DNA from: Listeria kieliensis
Lineage (GTDB): Bacteria > Bacillota > Bacilli > Lactobacillales > Listeriaceae
NCBI RefSeq assembly: GCF_003369925.1
Contig: NZ_LARY01000002.1
Coordinates: 682,001-746,000, forward strand
Reading direction: 5' to 3'
Length of the DNA stretch: 64,000 nt
In this document: positions 29,984 to 41,451 of the stretch, one piece after another
Numbering within the stretch: the first letter of the stretch is position 1
Layout: every line of letters starts with the position of its first letter
Notes under the pieces: model-generated
Database searches by the model: none
What the model was told of the DNA's origin: nothing
The model's input: the letters and a program-made list of their open reading frames with translations, nothing else
Position numbers and translations under genes: made by a program

Positions 29984-31006
29984 ATGATTAAAAAAAGAGA
30001 CTACATTGATACAAATGATTTTACAAAAGAAGAAGTTGTGTACTTAATTGATTTAGCATTAAAACTAAAAGAAGCGATTAAAAATGGCTATTATCCACCT
30101 ATTTTACGCAATAAATCGCTTGGCATGATTTTTGAACAATCTTCCACTCGGACTCGTGTTTCCTTTGAAACGGCGATGACCCAACTTGGCGGACATGCTC
30201 AATATCTCGCTCCAGGTCAAATCCAACTCGGCGGACACGAAAGCGTCGGCGATACAGCTCGCGTTTTATCTCGTCTTGTTGATATCCTAATGGCACGCGT
30301 TGAACGTCACGACACCGTTGTCGCTCTCGCTAAAGATGCCACAATTCCTGTTATTAATGGAATGAGTGATTATAACCACCCAACGCAAGAACTTGGGGAT
30401 GCGATTACAATGATTGAACATTTGCCTGAAGGTAAACGAATTGAAGACTGCAAAATCGTCTTTGTTGGCGATGCTACACAGGTTTGTGCTTCAACCATGT
30501 TTATGGCTACCAAACTTGGTATGGATTTCGTCCAATTTGGGCCAAAAGGTTTCCAACTTAAAGAACACCATCTTGAAATTGGACGCAAAAACTGCGAACT
30601 TTCCGGCGGTAGTGTATTAGTCACAGAAGACGCTGATGAAGCGCTTAAAGATGCTGACTTCATTTATACCGATGTGTGGTACGGCCTTTATGAAGCTGAA
30701 CTTTCTGAAGAAGAAAGAATGAAAGTCTTCTATCCAAAATACCAAGTCAATATGGATCTAGTGAAAAAAGCAGCTCCTCATGTTAAATTCATGCACTGCT
30801 TACCAGCAACACGTGGTGAAGAAGTGACTGACGAAGTGCTTGATGCACCATTTTCAATCGTCCTTGACGAAGCAGAAAACCGCTTAACAGCTATGCGTTC
30901 ACTTCTTGTTTACTTCCTTAAACCTTATTTGAACTACGCTGAAGAAGCAACTTGCACAAAATTCGATGCTGATATCCAAAAACTCCTTAGAAATTACGTT
31001 GACTAA
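29984..31006 (+). CDS. ptcA: Putrescine carbamoyltransferase
   Basis: Transcarbamylase of 340 residues. Carbamoyl-phosphate site SSTRTR (around 53-58), [30 protein letters not shown] and [11 protein letters not shown]. It phosphorolyses N-carbamoylputrescine to putrescine and carbamoyl phosphate. Assigned as PTCase rather than ornithine transcarbamylase because it leads an operon with agmatine deiminase and carbamate kinase and has the extended C-terminal helix typical of PTCases. Confidence 0.92.
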   Translation: MIKKRDYIDTNDFTKEEVVYLIDLALKLKEAIKNGYYPPILRNKSLGMIFEQSSTRTRVSFETAMTQLGGHAQYLAPGQIQLGGHESVGDTARVLSRLVDILMARVERHDTVVALAKDATIPVINGMSDYNHPTQELGDAITMIEHLPEGKRIEDCKIVFVGDATQVCASTMFMATKLGMDFVQFGPKGFQLKEHHLEIGRKNCELSGGSVLVTEDADEALKDADFIYTDVWYGLYEAELSEEERMKVFYPKYQVNMDLVKKAAPHVKFMHCLPATRGEEVTDEVLDAPFSIVLDEAENRLTAMRSLLVYFLKPYLNYAEEATCTKFDADIQKLLRNYVD

Positions 31007-31073
31007 GCACAACTAACAAACCATCCGGGAAGAAGAATTTTTCTTCTTCCCATTAAAAGAGGAAGTGGGTTTT

Positions 31074-32450
31074 TTGAAAAAGAAAAAGTTTCGTTTGTTT
31101 GATGCTGTTCTCATGGCTGTCTGCGTGATCTTAGTCGTCGAATCTGCTGCTCCAGCTGCCGCAATTGGCTCCTCCCAATTTTTCTGGTGGATCGCTTTGC
31201 TCATTTTGTTCTTCCTCCCTTACGGACTCATCTCCGCTGAGCTAGGAACCACTTACGATGACGAAGGCGGCATCTACGACTGGGTGAAACGGGCATTTGG
31301 AAATAGATGGGGCGGCCGCGTTGCATGGCTCTACTGGATCAACTATCCAATCTGGATGGCAAGCCTTGCTGTACTATTCATGGAAGTAGCTACACAAATT
31401 TTCAAGTTACACCTTAGCACACCAGTTTCCATCTTGATTCAGTTATTATTCGTTTGGGTCGTTGTGCTCATCAGTTGTTACCCAGTCAGCGATAGCAAAT
31501 GGATTTTAAACTTAGCAGCTTTTTGTAAAGTATTCATCATGTTAAGCCTTGGCATTCTGGGCGTTTACTTCGCTGTCACAAAAGGACTTGCCAATGACTT
31601 CTCTGGAAAGGCGCTCTTACCAAGTTTCGACTTGAATAGTTTGTCTTTCATCTCGATTATCTTATTTAACTTCCTTGGATTCGAAGTTGTCACAACGCTT
31701 GCTGGCGACATGGAAAATCCAAAGAAACAAATTCCGCAAGCCATTATCATCGGTGGTATCTTAATTGCATTCTTTTACTTATTTGCAGCATTCGGAATGG
31801 GCGCTGCAATCCCAACGTCACAACTATCTACATCAGGCGGCATGATCGACAGCTTCATTATGCTTGTCGGTAAACTCAATCCGTTTGTTATTGTGATTGG
31901 GATCATGTTTATGTACACTTTGATTGCTAACTTGATTTCGTGGGCACTTGGCGTCAACTATGTCGCAATGTATGCTGCTAAAAACCACGACTTGCCTCGC
32001 GTATTTGGCATCCAAAATAAGAAAAACGAAATGCCGGTCGGCGCAAGTATCTTAAATGGTGTTGTCGCATCAGTGCTCATCATTATTGCACCACTCATTC
32101 CAAATGAAAATATTTTCTGGGCATTCTTTGCGCTAAATGTGGTCGCGCTTCTTGCTTCCTACATTATGATGTTCCCAGCTTTCTTAAAACTTCGGAAAAT
32201 CGATCCAGACAGACCTCGTCCATTCAAAGTATTTGGCGGAAAAGTGCTCTTGCATTTATTTACGTACGTTCCTGTTGTACTTCTTGTGATTACACTGGTC
32301 TTTTCAGCTGTACCGCTAAACGGTTCCGCGGCTGAACTAAACGAAAAAATCCCTATTTTAATCGGGGCTGTCGCCGCCTTTATTGTGGGTGAAATTTGTA
32401 TTCACATGGCAGGTAAACGGAAGGGAAATAGAAAGGATGAAAAAGATTGA
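31074..32450 (+). CDS. aguD: Agmatine/putrescine antiporter, APC family
   Basis: Amino-acid/polyamine permease of about 459 residues with some 12 membrane segments; [20 protein letters not shown] and [19 protein letters not shown] match GadC/AguD-type exchangers. It likely swaps external agmatine for putrescine. Start is uncertain: TTG at 31074 is better spaced from AGAGGAAG than GTG at 31065. It overlaps the next gene by 4 bases. Confidence 0.88.
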   Translation: MKKKKFRLFDAVLMAVCVILVVESAAPAAAIGSSQFFWWIALLILFFLPYGLISAELGTTYDDEGGIYDWVKRAFGNRWGGRVAWLYWINYPIWMASLAVLFMEVATQIFKLHLSTPVSILIQLLFVWVVVLISCYPVSDSKWILNLAAFCKVFIMLSLGILGVYFAVTKGLANDFSGKALLPSFDLNSLSFISIILFNFLGFEVVTTLAGDMENPKKQIPQAIIIGGILIAFFYLFAAFGMGAAIPTSQLSTSGGMIDSFIMLVGKLNPFVIVIGIMFMYTLIANLISWALGVNYVAMYAAKNHDLPRVFGIQNKKNEMPVGASILNGVVASVLIIIAPLIPNENIFWAFFALNVVALLASYIMMFPAFLKLRKIDPDRPRPFKVFGGKVLLHLFTYVPVVLLVITLVFSAVPLNGSAAELNEKIPILIGAVAAFIVGEICIHMAGKRKGNRKDEKD

Positions 32451-33541
32451 AAACTTTAGATAGTTCTCCTAGAAAAGATGGATTCAGAATGCCCGGCGAA
32501 TTTGAAGCACATCGCGGTTGTTACTTACTTTGGCCCGAACGTCCAGACAACTGGCGCAACGGTGCTAAACCTGCACAAGAAGCATTTACAGCGGTCGCAA
32601 CGGCAATTGCCAAATTCGAACCTGTAACCGTAGGTGTTTCTTCCACACAATATAGCAACGCTCGTCATATGCTACCTGATTATGTGCGTACTGTTGAAAT
32701 TGATAATAACGATTCATGGATCCGTGACTGTGGGCCTACTTTTGTGAAAAACGACAAGGAAGAAATCCGCGCCGTGGATTGGACTTTCAACGCTTGGGGC
32801 GGACTTGTTGACGGACTTTATTTCCCTTGGGATAAAGACGATCAAGTGGCGCAAAAAGTGGCCGAACTCGAATCTGCCGACCGCTACCGCTTGGAAAACT
32901 TCGTCCTTGAAGGCGGCTCCATCCATGTAGATGGTGAAGGCACGCTGATTACAACGGAAGAATGCTTGCTTTCAGAAGGCCGCAACCCTGAGCTTTCAAA
33001 AGCACAAATTGAACAAATTTTAAAGGAATATTTGAATCTCGAAAAGATCATTTGGTTGAAACGCGGGATTTATTTGGATGAAACAAATGGCCACGTGGAT
33101 AACATTTTGAACTATGTTGCACCTGGCGAAGTGGCGCTTGCTTGGACGGATGACACGACGGATCCGCAATATGAAATTTCGAAGGAATGTCTTGATATTT
33201 TGGAAAGCGAAACGGATGCAAGGGGTCGCAAATTGAAAGTGCATAAACTTCTTGTTCCGAAGCCTATCTTGATTACGGAAGAAGAAAGTCGCGGCGTTGA
33301 TGCTGTGGATGGAACTCTTCCACGTGAAGCAGGCGACCGTCTTGCGGCAAGTTATATCAATTATTATGCAGCGAATGGCGGGATTGTTTTCCCACTGTTT
33401 GGTGACCCGCATGATGACTTGGCGCGCGAAACGCTTGCAAAACTATATCCAGATCGCGAAGTAGTGGGCGTTCCAGCACGTGAAATCTTACTCGGCGGCG
33501 GAAATATCCACTGCATTACTCAACAAGTTCCTAAAGGATGA
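32447..33541 (+). CDS. aguA: Agmatine deiminase
   Basis: Guanidino-group hydrolase of 364 residues (pentein fold) converting agmatine to N-carbamoylputrescine and ammonia. Motifs: [64 protein letters not shown] and the catalytic Cys356 in [11 protein letters not shown]. Translation starts at TTG 32447, overlapping the permease stop, behind AAAGGATG. L. monocytogenes has two aguA paralogues in its cluster as I recall; only one is present here. Confidence 0.95.
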   Translation: MKTLDSSPRKDGFRMPGEFEAHRGCYLLWPERPDNWRNGAKPAQEAFTAVATAIAKFEPVTVGVSSTQYSNARHMLPDYVRTVEIDNNDSWIRDCGPTFVKNDKEEIRAVDWTFNAWGGLVDGLYFPWDKDDQVAQKVAELESADRYRLENFVLEGGSIHVDGEGTLITTEECLLSEGRNPELSKAQIEQILKEYLNLEKIIWLKRGIYLDETNGHVDNILNYVAPGEVALAWTDDTTDPQYEISKECLDILESETDARGRKLKVHKLLVPKPILITEEESRGVDAVDGTLPREAGDRLAASYINYYAANGGIVFPLFGDPHDDLARETLAKLYPDREVVGVPAREILLGGGNIHCITQQVPKG

Positions 33542-33557
33542 TTGCGAGGGAGTTTTT

Positions 33558-34502
33558 ATGAAAAATAGAAAAGTTGTTGTTGCGCTTGGCGGAAATGCCA
33601 TTCTTTCGGATGATGCTAGTGCCCATGCGCAACAAAAAGCGTTAGATCAAACGGCAGAGCATCTTGTTCAATTTGTAGCAAATGGAGATGAATTAATTGT
33701 TTCCCATGGCAACGGGCCTCAAGTTGGCAACTTGCTCATCCAGCAGCAGGAAAGTGATTCCGTGAAAAACCCAGCTATGCCACTTGATTCTTGTGTTGCA
33801 ATGACTCAAGGTAGCATTGGTTACTGGTTACAAAATTCACTTGATAACGCCTTTGCTAAGCGTAAAATGATAAAGGAAACTGTGTCGCTTGTTACGCAAG
33901 TCATCGTTGATAAAGATGATCCTGCGTTTTCTCGCCCAACAAAACCTATTGGTCCGTTTCTTTCCAAAGAAGAGGCCGATCTCGAGGCGAAAAAAACGGG
34001 TGCGGTGTTCGTTGAAGATGCTGGGCGCGGCTATCGCAAGGTCGTTCCATCGCCAAAACCTCTTTATATCAAAGAACATGAAGCGATCAAAAAGTTGGTT
34101 GAAAGCGGTGTCGTTACGGTCTCGGCTGGTGGCGGAGGCATTTCTGTTGTCGAAAAAGACGGTGAATTCACCGGCGTTGAAGCGGTCATTGATAAAGATT
34201 TTGCCTCCCTGCGTCTTGCCGAAATGGTAGAAGCCGACTTATTTGTCATTCTAACAGGGGTTGATCATGTTTTTGTGAATTTCAATCAACCGAGCCAAGA
34301 AAAATTGGAGCAGGTTACTGTTTCTGAACTCGAAAAATGGAAAGCAGAAAAGCAGTTTGCTGAAGGGAGCATGCTTCCTAAAATCGAAGCAGCAATTGAA
34401 TTTGTCAAAAGCCGTCCCGGAAGTCGCGCTGTTATTACATCACTAGAAAATATCGAGAACTTCCTTACAAATGGATCGGGAACTGTAATTACTGCTGATT
34501 GA
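33558..34502 (+). CDS. aguC: Carbamate kinase
   Basis: Protein of 314 residues. Amino-acid kinase motifs [38 protein letters not shown]-type region and [17 protein letters not shown]. It makes ATP from carbamoyl phosphate and ADP, the energy-yielding step of the pathway. The frame opens 26 codons upstream inside aguA; GAGGGAG before the ATG at 33558 and homology decide the start. Confidence 0.94.
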   Translation: MKNRKVVVALGGNAILSDDASAHAQQKALDQTAEHLVQFVANGDELIVSHGNGPQVGNLLIQQQESDSVKNPAMPLDSCVAMTQGSIGYWLQNSLDNAFAKRKMIKETVSLVTQVIVDKDDPAFSRPTKPIGPFLSKEEADLEAKKTGAVFVEDAGRGYRKVVPSPKPLYIKEHEAIKKLVESGVVTVSAGGGGISVVEKDGEFTGVEAVIDKDFASLRLAEMVEADLFVILTGVDHVFVNFNQPSQEKLEQVTVSELEKWKAEKQFAEGSMLPKIEAAIEFVKSRPGSRAVITSLENIENFLTNGSGTVITAD

Positions 34503-34510
34503 TAAAAGCA

Positions 34511-34553
34511 AAAGCGAAACTTTGGCTTTCCAAGCTTAAGTTTCGCTTTTTTT
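34511..34553 (+). terminator. Terminator of the agmatine operon
   Basis: Stem AAAGCGAAACTT/AAGTTTCGCTTT with a 15-base loop and T7 on the plus strand, directly after the carbamate kinase stop. Confidence 0.88.
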
Positions 34554-34641
34554 GTTGTTTTTTGGGAGTTTATCGAACCGCAAATATATGATACAATTTA
34601 CGGGAAATCGTTCAATACGTCACATGGAAAGGATGGAATTT

Positions 34642-35454
34642 ATGGACTTTTTTGAAATCGCTAGCAGGTCCATCACTAACTTAACAAGAAATGAACGGAT
34701 CTTATTCGACTATGTTGTTAAGAACATGAAACGCATCAAAAACCAAAGCATTCGAGAAGTATCTGCGGAATGTTTTGTTTCTACCACTACTTTCCTGCGT
34801 TTCGTACGCAAACTCGGATTCACAGGCTACAGTGAATTTACAACTGTTTTAAAATTCACAGAATCCAGAAAACCCGACATTCAATCTCCTCCTTTTGTCG
34901 TTAAGCAGAAGGATTACCGCGAAGAATATTTGAAAAATATTATTGAATCGGTTCGAGTCCTAGAGCCTTCCAAATTAGAACAAATCACAACTAAGCTTGA
35001 ACAAAAACCTCGGATTTATTTTTTTGCCAAAGGTTTAAGCAAACACGCCGCTGAATATGTCAAATATCTCTATACGATGAATGGCTTTCTGGTCGAATTC
35101 CCTGAGGATTATCAGTATCGCCAAGCCATTTTACCGCACATCGGCACTGAAGACATGGTTTTTATCTTAACTTATGCTGGACACGACGTTGAGCTTGTTC
35201 AAACAGCGCAGCGACTGAAAGCACGTAAAGATTCTCCCCTGCTTATTTCAATTACTTGCGCCGACAACAATATTATCCAGAACATGAGCGACATTAACTT
35301 ATATATTTTCACTGATGAAATCGAAATCAACAACCTCGATATGACTTCACGAATTTCCACAATTGCAATCATGGAGCTGATTTTATACCAACATATGGAA
35401 AACACGAACCAGAAGCTACTTCAATCAAACGATCAAAATGAGATCCACTTTTGA
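34642..35454 (+). CDS. RpiR-family transcriptional regulator
   Basis: Protein of 270 residues. N-terminal HTH_6 domain (NERILFDYVVKNMKRIKNQS, FVSTTTFLRFVRKLGFTGYS) and C-terminal SIS domain (IYFFAKGLSKHAAEY, EDMVFILTYAGHDVELVQTA). Placed behind the agmatine operon terminator, it probably senses a phosphorylated or amine metabolite and controls that operon; an RpiR gene also sits beside the L. monocytogenes agmatine genes. AAAGGATGG before the ATG at 34642 fixes the start. Confidence 0.85.
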   Translation: MDFFEIASRSITNLTRNERILFDYVVKNMKRIKNQSIREVSAECFVSTTTFLRFVRKLGFTGYSEFTTVLKFTESRKPDIQSPPFVVKQKDYREEYLKNIIESVRVLEPSKLEQITTKLEQKPRIYFFAKGLSKHAAEYVKYLYTMNGFLVEFPEDYQYRQAILPHIGTEDMVFILTYAGHDVELVQTAQRLKARKDSPLLISITCADNNIIQNMSDINLYIFTDEIEINNLDMTSRISTIAIMELILYQHMENTNQKLLQSNDQNEIHF

Positions 35455-35500
35455 CGAACAGTCAAAACCCAAGTACACTTGAAGAAAAGGAGGTTTTCTA

Positions 35501-35821
35501 ATGATTACAACAACATCCCCAAATGTAGAAGGCAAACAAGTCATCGAGTATAAAAAAATTGTATTCGGCGAAGTAATTACGGGCGTTAATTTTATGAAGG
35601 ACATCGGAGCTGGGTTAAGAAACTTCTTCGGCGGCCGTTCTGAAGGCTATGAACAAGAACTGATCAATGCACGAGAAGAAGCGATCGCAGAAATGGAAGC
35701 ACGAGCTGCAGATCTTGGTGCAAACGCCATTATCGGCGTTGACATTGATTACGAAGTCCTTGGTTCTGATAATGGTATGCTAATGGTCACAGCTTCTGGC
35801 ACAGCCGTTGTGGTTGATTAA
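35501..35821 (+). CDS. UPF0145/YbjQ-family protein
   Basis: Protein of 106 residues. YbjQ/DUF74 pattern: [72 protein letters not shown]. Forms a pentameric beta-ring in solved homologues; function unknown. Strong AAGGAGG. A UPF0145 gene (lmo0208 as I recall) also lies between LIPI-1 and ldh in L. monocytogenes, so this is probably a leftover of the ancestral interval. Confidence 0.85.
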   Translation: MITTTSPNVEGKQVIEYKKIVFGEVITGVNFMKDIGAGLRNFFGGRSEGYEQELINAREEAIAEMEARAADLGANAIIGVDIDYEVLGSDNGMLMVTASGTAVVVD

Positions 35822-35828
35822 TCTTAAA

Positions 35829-35870
35829 AGCTCCTCCTTTCCAGTCGCTTAGGAAAGTTGAGGAGTTTTT
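35829..35870 (+). terminator. Terminator after the UPF0145 gene
   Basis: Stem AGCTCCTC-type/GAGGAGTTTTTT with an internal TTTCC/GGAAA pairing, followed by T6 on the plus strand. Confidence 0.75.
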
Positions 35871-36209
35871 TATTTATTATGTATGGGATTATTCCATGCA
35901 AAAAAATATGATTATGAAGAAGATTAAAAGTACACCACCTTTACAGTTAGCAGCAATACTTGATTACTTTTCTTGTAAGATCGAAATGGCTACTAAATAC
36001 TCCAAGCAAATCTAAAATAAATACCTAGCACCATTATTATTTTACTGCGCCATAATTTGTATCCCATATCCATTTTTTTAATATAGCTACTAAGAAGCTA
36101 ATCTTTTACCAAAATCTCTTTTACTAACTCTTGCTTTATACTTTAGTTAGAATCAACTGAGGCACCGCTGTTTTTACTTTAACAAGAACTTATCTTTAAC
36201 ATAAAAAAA
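35871..36209 (+). pseudogene. Intergenic stretch with a possible small gene remnant
   Basis: AT-rich gap. From 35883 one frame reads MGLFHAKKYDYEED then stops at 35927. A second frame, open from 35908 to 36015, reads KKIKSTPPLQLAAILDYF and on to KYSKQI before its stop. Joined by a frameshift they would make one small protein, suggesting debris of a lost gene, but no ribosome site is seen and no family was recognised. The remainder to 36209 holds nothing I can identify. Confidence 0.3.
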
Positions 36210-36256
36210 TCCTGACAAAACAGATACTAATTTTATTAGCATCCGTTTTATCAGGA
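36210..36256 (-). terminator. Terminator after the WxL gene
   Basis: Long stem CCTGATAAAACGGATGCTAAT/ATTAGTATCTGTTTTGTCAGG followed by T7 on the minus strand. It lies 60 bases after the stop of the WxL-protein gene. Confidence 0.85.
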
Positions 36257-36318
36257 ATAAATTATTTTTGTCACAATTACTGTGCTTTTATATTTATAAA
36301 TTCATGTGTTCTTAAGAA

Positions 36319-38643
36319 TTATGCAGGCACATCACGCAAACTCCAAATTACTACCCCTTGATATTTTTCGCGCAAAGCTTCTCCTTGTTTAATTTCTAAA
36401 ATCAAACCGTGTTTTTCATTCCAATCCCCAGAAACATTGAACGGTTCTTTTCTCCCTGTATAGCCACCACCTACCACAGGCTGGTACTGATTTGAGAGAG
36501 GTATCTTTGCATCATCTGTTAGGTAAAAAAGTTGGCCTAGCGGCTTTTTGTGAACCAAACCTGTTAAAGGCTTGCTAACTCTAACCCCTAGTTCCCATTT
36601 CCCCAAAAATCGTGTATCCTGAACAGCTAAATCATTTACTGTTTCTTTTACTGGCACATCTACTAGAGCTGGCCCAATTTGCACAGTTCCAAAATCAATG
36701 CTCTTCGGTGCACTTTCAAAGCTCAAACTCCCCGTTTCAACTTCAACTGGTACTGTAATAACGCCCTGTACATGAGTAAGTTCGCTTTCAATAACTACGT
36801 CAACAGTTGTACTTCCAAGTGTTTCAAATTTTTCTTTTTGTTTAATCCCGATAACTTTAATCTTGTCTTGTGGTAAGATACTTTTTAAATCAGTCACTAA
36901 ATCGGATGGGTCTAACTCTTCTGGACTCGAGTGTAGAGAAACCACTTGAGGAACAGGCGTAGCTGTTGGAGCCGGCATTTTGACCAGCGTTTCACCTTTC
37001 ACTTTCAAATCTGGTTGATCACTGTTTACCGCTTCAATCGGAATATGGAAAAAGCCATCAGGTTGAAATGTATCAATCAAATCAGGTGCATCTGTATTTA
37101 AATCAAAGCTCCCTGTTATAGATAGCTCATTATTTTTAAGTTGAGACATGGTGGACTTTGTGAATTCCGCATGGAATGTATTAGTCTCAGCATCAAATGT
37201 TTTACTTGATGTTACCGCTTTTTTGCTACTATCTACTACCCGAATAGCGTATAATTGATTATTCTTCACCAAATCTCCCATATTAAAATCAACCGAAAAC
37301 GAATCAGGATACATCGCAGCATTTTGAGTGATCAATGATTGCCCAATATTAAATTCAGCTTTAACAGTTTTTTCATTTTTCATTGGTTCAATAGTAGGCG
37401 CTGTATAGGGCAACATAAGAACTAAATCATTACTATTGGACGAAAATAGTCTTTGATAGTATAAAAAGTCTTCATGGTCCTTAAATGGTACTAGCTTCCC
37501 GTCGTTATCTCTCAAGCTACCAGAAACACGTAAATGTTGAGATGCGTTATAAAGGATATTATAATCCATTTTCGACCTTTCTCGGCTCACAAATTGATAA
37601 CTGTTACCCATAGGATCTAAAAAGGATTCACCAGCTCCTGTTATGGTAGCATCCCTAGCGAGAATATTATTAACAGCCGATTTGTCTGAGATCTGCGTTA
37701 TAACGTTTCGATTCGCTCCATCACTTAAAGTTGAAATTCTAAGTTGCATTGGAAGTAAAATAGTAATCCCAGGATCTTTAATTTCATTTCCATTCCCATC
37801 CTCCAGCCAAATTTCAACAGAAAATTCTACTGGATCCAATATCGCTGACATAGTCATCGGAAAATTCGAGAAAGTATCTAGAGACATATTAGGAAGGAGG
37901 GTCTTAATCGCTAATACACATGGTTCTCCGTTATGAAACCCTACATTATTAACTTTTAAAACCGTACCGACAGGAAATCTATTAAATGTCTGCGGAAATG
38001 GTGGAGGACCTCCATTTACAGTTATATCTTTTGCTGCAGAAATACTTCCATAGTGAATAAGTGGTATGATTTCTCTTGATTTTTGAACTTCTTTCCCCGA
38101 TACATATTGCCCTTTGGCATCCATAATTGTACCATAAGGTGATTTATCAGGAGGAGTGAGCCCCTCTAGCATGGAATAAGCTGCGCGATTAGAAAAAGGG
38201 GGATTCTCAGCATGTTTTTCTTCTTTTTGAACGACAATAGAAACGCTATTGGAAGTATTATTAGCATCATCAACCGCTTGCAGAGAGACCGTTTTAGGTT
38301 TTGAAGAAGTGAAACCTAGAACAACTTTATGTTCTTGATTCTTCTTCCATTCTATGATTAGCTGGTGATTTACAGAATCATTTGTTATCGTTGCATTACC
38401 TTGTTTTAACTCTTGATAAGCCAGACCTTCAGTGATCGGGACATATACTTTCTCTAAACTATTCGTTTTATCTTGTATAGTAATTTCAAATGGCGAATTC
38501 ACTGCCACTTTCCCGACATTTGAAGAAATTAGCAATGAATCAGATTGATCCTTCTCAGCAAAAACATGAGAAAAACTCAATATGAACACACCAATCGCAA
38601 ACAAACCTATACAACCAATTAATACATCTAACCATTTCTTCAT
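36319..38643 (-). CDS. Secreted WxL-domain surface protein
   Basis: Protein of 774 residues. Signal peptide about 1-29 (basic MKKW, hydrophobic core, cleavage near VFA-EK). The middle is largely beta-type extracellular sequence with no domain I can name. A proline-rich linker (MPAPTATPVPQ) precedes a C-terminal WxL-like domain: SLSFESAPKSIDFGTVQIG, then Trp683 in GKWELGVRVS and Trp767 in VVIWSLRDVPA. WxL domains bind peptidoglycan non-covalently, so the protein is probably on the cell wall. No DUF916 membrane partner is nearby, unlike typical WxL clusters. Single-gene unit. Confidence 0.82.
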   Translation of the reverse strand: MKKWLDVLIGCIGLFAIGVFILSFSHVFAEKDQSDSLLISSNVGKVAVNSPFEITIQDKTNSLEKVYVPITEGLAYQELKQGNATITNDSVNHQLIIEWKKNQEHKVVLGFTSSKPKTVSLQAVDDANNTSNSVSIVVQKEEKHAENPPFSNRAAYSMLEGLTPPDKSPYGTIMDAKGQYVSGKEVQKSREIIPLIHYGSISAAKDITVNGGPPPFPQTFNRFPVGTVLKVNNVGFHNGEPCVLAIKTLLPNMSLDTFSNFPMTMSAILDPVEFSVEIWLEDGNGNEIKDPGITILLPMQLRISTLSDGANRNVITQISDKSAVNNILARDATITGAGESFLDPMGNSYQFVSRERSKMDYNILYNASQHLRVSGSLRDNDGKLVPFKDHEDFLYYQRLFSSNSNDLVLMLPYTAPTIEPMKNEKTVKAEFNIGQSLITQNAAMYPDSFSVDFNMGDLVKNNQLYAIRVVDSSKKAVTSSKTFDAETNTFHAEFTKSTMSQLKNNELSITGSFDLNTDAPDLIDTFQPDGFFHIPIEAVNSDQPDLKVKGETLVKMPAPTATPVPQVVSLHSSPEELDPSDLVTDLKSILPQDKIKVIGIKQKEKFETLGSTTVDVVIESELTHVQGVITVPVEVETGSLSFESAPKSIDFGTVQIGPALVDVPVKETVNDLAVQDTRFLGKWELGVRVSKPLTGLVHKKPLGQLFYLTDDAKIPLSNQYQPVVGGGYTGRKEPFNVSGDWNEKHGLILEIKQGEALREKYQGVVIWSLRDVPA

Positions 38644-38897
38644 GAACTTCGTCTCCCCCTACTTTCTAATGCTATCCACAATCACAATAAAAATCACATA
38701 TTGTCGTATATTTACCATTTTAACTCAAAATAACTAAGATATTACTGGAACTTTGTTTCATTCACACCCTAACATTTTGACTTTTATGTGAAATAATAAT
38801 TTTTCAACCTGAAAGTTGTAGTTTATCCCAACTCAAACTCTCTTTTTACAATCACATAAAAACTGTTTTTTCATAAAACAATGAGCCCTTCCCTAAC
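38644..38897. other. WxL gene upstream region
   Basis: Gap of about 310 bases between the WxL gene and prs. It holds the WxL promoter region and the prs terminator. No PrfA box (TTAACANNTGTTAA) was found. A separated inverted repeat TTTTATGTGA (about 38779) and TCACATAAAA (about 38862) is present and recurs at 43.1 kb; its role is unknown. Confidence 0.4.
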
Positions 38898-38903
38898 AAA
38901 AAA

Positions 38904-38938
38904 GGCTGTGAACCAAGTTTAAAACTTGGTTCACAGCC
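38904..38938 (-). terminator. Terminator after prs
   Basis: Near-perfect 17-bp stem GGCTGTGAACCAAGTTT/AAACTTGGTTCACAGCC followed by TTTTTT on the minus strand, 15 bases after the prs stop. Confidence 0.92.
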
Positions 38939-38952
38939 CTAAAAACTGCTTT

Positions 38953-39912
38953 TTATTCAAACAAAGAACTTACCGATTCATTTTCATGAACGCGAACAAT
39001 TGCTTCACCTAACAGTGGCGCAACTGAAAGTTGTTCCATTTTATCAATCCATTTATCTTCTGGCATTGCAATTGAATTTGTTACAACCAATTTCTCGATT
39101 GGAGAATTACTGATTCGTTCCATTGCTGGGCCTGAAAGTACGGGATGCGTACAAGAAGCGAAAACACGTGTTGCGCCACTTTCTCGAAGCGCATTAGCCG
39201 CAAGTGTAATCGTTCCTGCTGTATCGATGATATCATCAATTAAGATACAAACTTTGCCTTCTACATTCCCAACAATATTCATCACTTCCGCCACATTTGG
39301 ACGTGGACGACGTTTATCAATAATCGCAATCGGCGCTTTCAAACGGTCTGCCATTTTGCGTGCACGTGTTACGCCACCATGGTCTGGTGAAACGACCACG
39401 ATATCTTCACTTGATAGCCCAAGATTGCTGAAATAATCACTTAATAAGCGAACAGCATTCAAATGGTCAATCGGAATATCGAAGAATCCTTGGATTTGCG
39501 GAGCATGCATATCAAGCGTGATCATTCTTGTCGCCCCAGCCGTTTCAATTAAATTGGCTACGAGTTTAGCTGTAATGGGTTCACGACTTCTCGCTTTACG
39601 GTCTTGACGTGCATAACCATAATAAGGCATAACAATATTGATCGTTGCTGCCGAAGCTCGTTTTAATGCGTCAATCATGATGAGTAGCTCCATCAGATTT
39701 TGGTTGACAGGATAACTCGTTGATTGAACTACATAAACGTGACAGCCACGGATACTTTCCTCGATATTGATTTGAATTTCACCATCGCTGAAATGCGTAA
39801 CACTTGATTTCCCTAGTTCGATCCCAACTTCTTTCGCAATTTCTTCCGCTAACGCACGATTCGAGTTTAGTGCAAAAATTTTCAACTTTGGATCAAAATA
39901 ATCGTTTGACAT
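38953..39912 (-). CDS. prs: Ribose-phosphate pyrophosphokinase
   Basis: PRPP synthetase of 319 residues. Seen: [66 protein letters not shown] and the PRPP loop [14 protein letters not shown]. Makes PRPP for nucleotides, His and Trp. Left flank of the prs-ldh interval where LIPI-1 is found in pathogenic Listeria. Confidence 0.97.
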   Translation of the reverse strand: MSNDYFDPKLKIFALNSNRALAEEIAKEVGIELGKSSVTHFSDGEIQINIEESIRGCHVYVVQSTSYPVNQNLMELLIMIDALKRASAATINIVMPYYGYARQDRKARSREPITAKLVANLIETAGATRMITLDMHAPQIQGFFDIPIDHLNAVRLLSDYFSNLGLSSEDIVVVSPDHGGVTRARKMADRLKAPIAIIDKRRPRPNVAEVMNIVGNVEGKVCILIDDIIDTAGTITLAANALRESGATRVFASCTHPVLSGPAMERISNSPIEKLVVTNSIAMPEDKWIDKMEQLSVAPLLGEAIVRVHENESVSSLFE

Positions 39913-39985
39913 AATCAGCCTCCACTAATTTATAAAATGATAAATGAATTTATTCTCTCGGCTAGAAACCGGGACTCCCTTTTCC

Positions 39986-41365
39986 TTACTTATCGTGCTT
40001 TGCGCGAATTTTTTTCACATAGCCTGCTTTATTCACTTGGCGCGCTCTTCCTATCGCAAGTGCATCTTCTGGCACGTCATCTGTAATTGTAGATCCTGCC
40101 GCAATATACGTATTATCCGCTATCTCAACTGGCGCAACGAGATTCGAATTGCATCCCACAAATACATTGTCGCCAATTTTTGTCTTAAACTTATTAAACC
40201 CATCATAGTTCACCGAGATCGTTCCACAGCCAACATTGACATTCTTGCCAACCTCGGCATCGCCCATATAAATGAAATGAGGCAATTTCGTACCTTCTCC
40301 GATCACCGCTTTTTTCGTCTCTACATAGTTCCCAATTTTCACGCCCGTTTTAATTTCCGAACCTGGACGAAGGTGAGCAAACGGCCCAATTGTAACATCA
40401 TCTTCCACTTTGCTATCCTCAATTTCAGAACTACGCACGTGTACACGGTCGCCAATTTCAGCATTATCAAAAACAGAGCCATTCGAAATCACACAGTCAC
40501 ATCCGACTTTCGTCTTCCCACGTAGCGTGACATTAGCTTCAATCACCGTATCCTGCCCAATTTCAACGTCTACATCAATATATGTGCTTGCTGGATCAAT
40601 GAGCGTTACGCCATTTCGCATGTGCCGTTCATTGATTCTGTGACGCATCAAGCGCGCAGCTTCAGCAAGTGCCACACGATCATTCACGCCAAGCGATTCT
40701 TCAAAATTAGCCATCCGATAAGCGGCAACGACTTCATCTTCATCTTTTAGAATCTTAATAACATCCGGCAAATAGTATTCACCTTGCGCATTATCATTCG
40801 ACACCTTCGAGAGCGCATTAAATAACGCGCGGTTATCAAAGCAATAAGTTCCTGTATTGATCTCCTGCACGCGTTGCTCTTTTTCCGTTGCATCTTTTTG
40901 CTCGACGATCTTTTCAACAATACCAAGATCATCACGAATAATCCGACCATAACCAGTTGGATTATCAAGCGTCGTTGTTAAAATTGTTGCTTTAGCACGT
41001 TTTTCACTGTGGTACTTAACTAGCGCACCAATCGTATCACTTTCAATTAATGGCGTATCCCCACAAACCACAATCGTCGTGCCATCTAAATTTGCAAGCA
41101 GTTCCTCAGCTTGTAAAACAGCATGAGCTGTACCTAGTTGTTCTTCTTGTTTGACGAATTCACTTTTTCCTTCTAGATGCGTACGAACGTCTTCTGCACC
41201 ATGGCCTACAATTGTTACGATTTTATCAACATTTAAACGTCTAATTTGATCCACTACATGTTCAACCATTGGCTTACCACATACTGGGTGCAAAACTTTA
41301 TAAAGTTTCGATTTCATTCGCGTTCCTTGACCTGCCGCCAAAACAACAGCATACTGTTTTGTCAT
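39986..41365 (-). CDS. glmU: Bifunctional GlmU (GlcNAc-1-P uridyltransferase / GlcN-1-P acetyltransferase)
   Basis: Protein of 459 residues. N-terminal nucleotidyltransferase: [44 protein letters not shown]-terminal left-handed beta-helix: [39 protein letters not shown]. Makes UDP-GlcNAc for peptidoglycan and teichoic acids. Order spoVG-glmU-prs is conserved in Bacilli. Confidence 0.97.
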   Translation of the reverse strand: MTKQYAVVLAAGQGTRMKSKLYKVLHPVCGKPMVEHVVDQIRRLNVDKIVTIVGHGAEDVRTHLEGKSEFVKQEEQLGTAHAVLQAEELLANLDGTTIVVCGDTPLIESDTIGALVKYHSEKRAKATILTTTLDNPTGYGRIIRDDLGIVEKIVEQKDATEKEQRVQEINTGTYCFDNRALFNALSKVSNDNAQGEYYLPDVIKILKDEDEVVAAYRMANFEESLGVNDRVALAEAARLMRHRINERHMRNGVTLIDPASTYIDVDVEIGQDTVIEANVTLRGKTKVGCDCVISNGSVFDNAEIGDRVHVRSSEIEDSKVEDDVTIGPFAHLRPGSEIKTGVKIGNYVETKKAVIGEGTKLPHFIYMGDAEVGKNVNVGCGTISVNYDGFNKFKTKIGDNVFVGCNSNLVAPVEIADNTYIAAGSTITDDVPEDALAIGRARQVNKAGYVKKIRAKHDK

Positions 41366-41451
41366 CTTTCAGAACCCCCAATTATCACTAATCTACCACT
41401 ATGAATCATACCGTAAAATCACGTTTTTTTCAAGAAACCCCAGAATGGTTC

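Noticed and set aside
38644-38952. PrfA box upstream of the WxL gene
   Set aside because: No TTAACANNTGTTAA-like palindrome was found in the gap.
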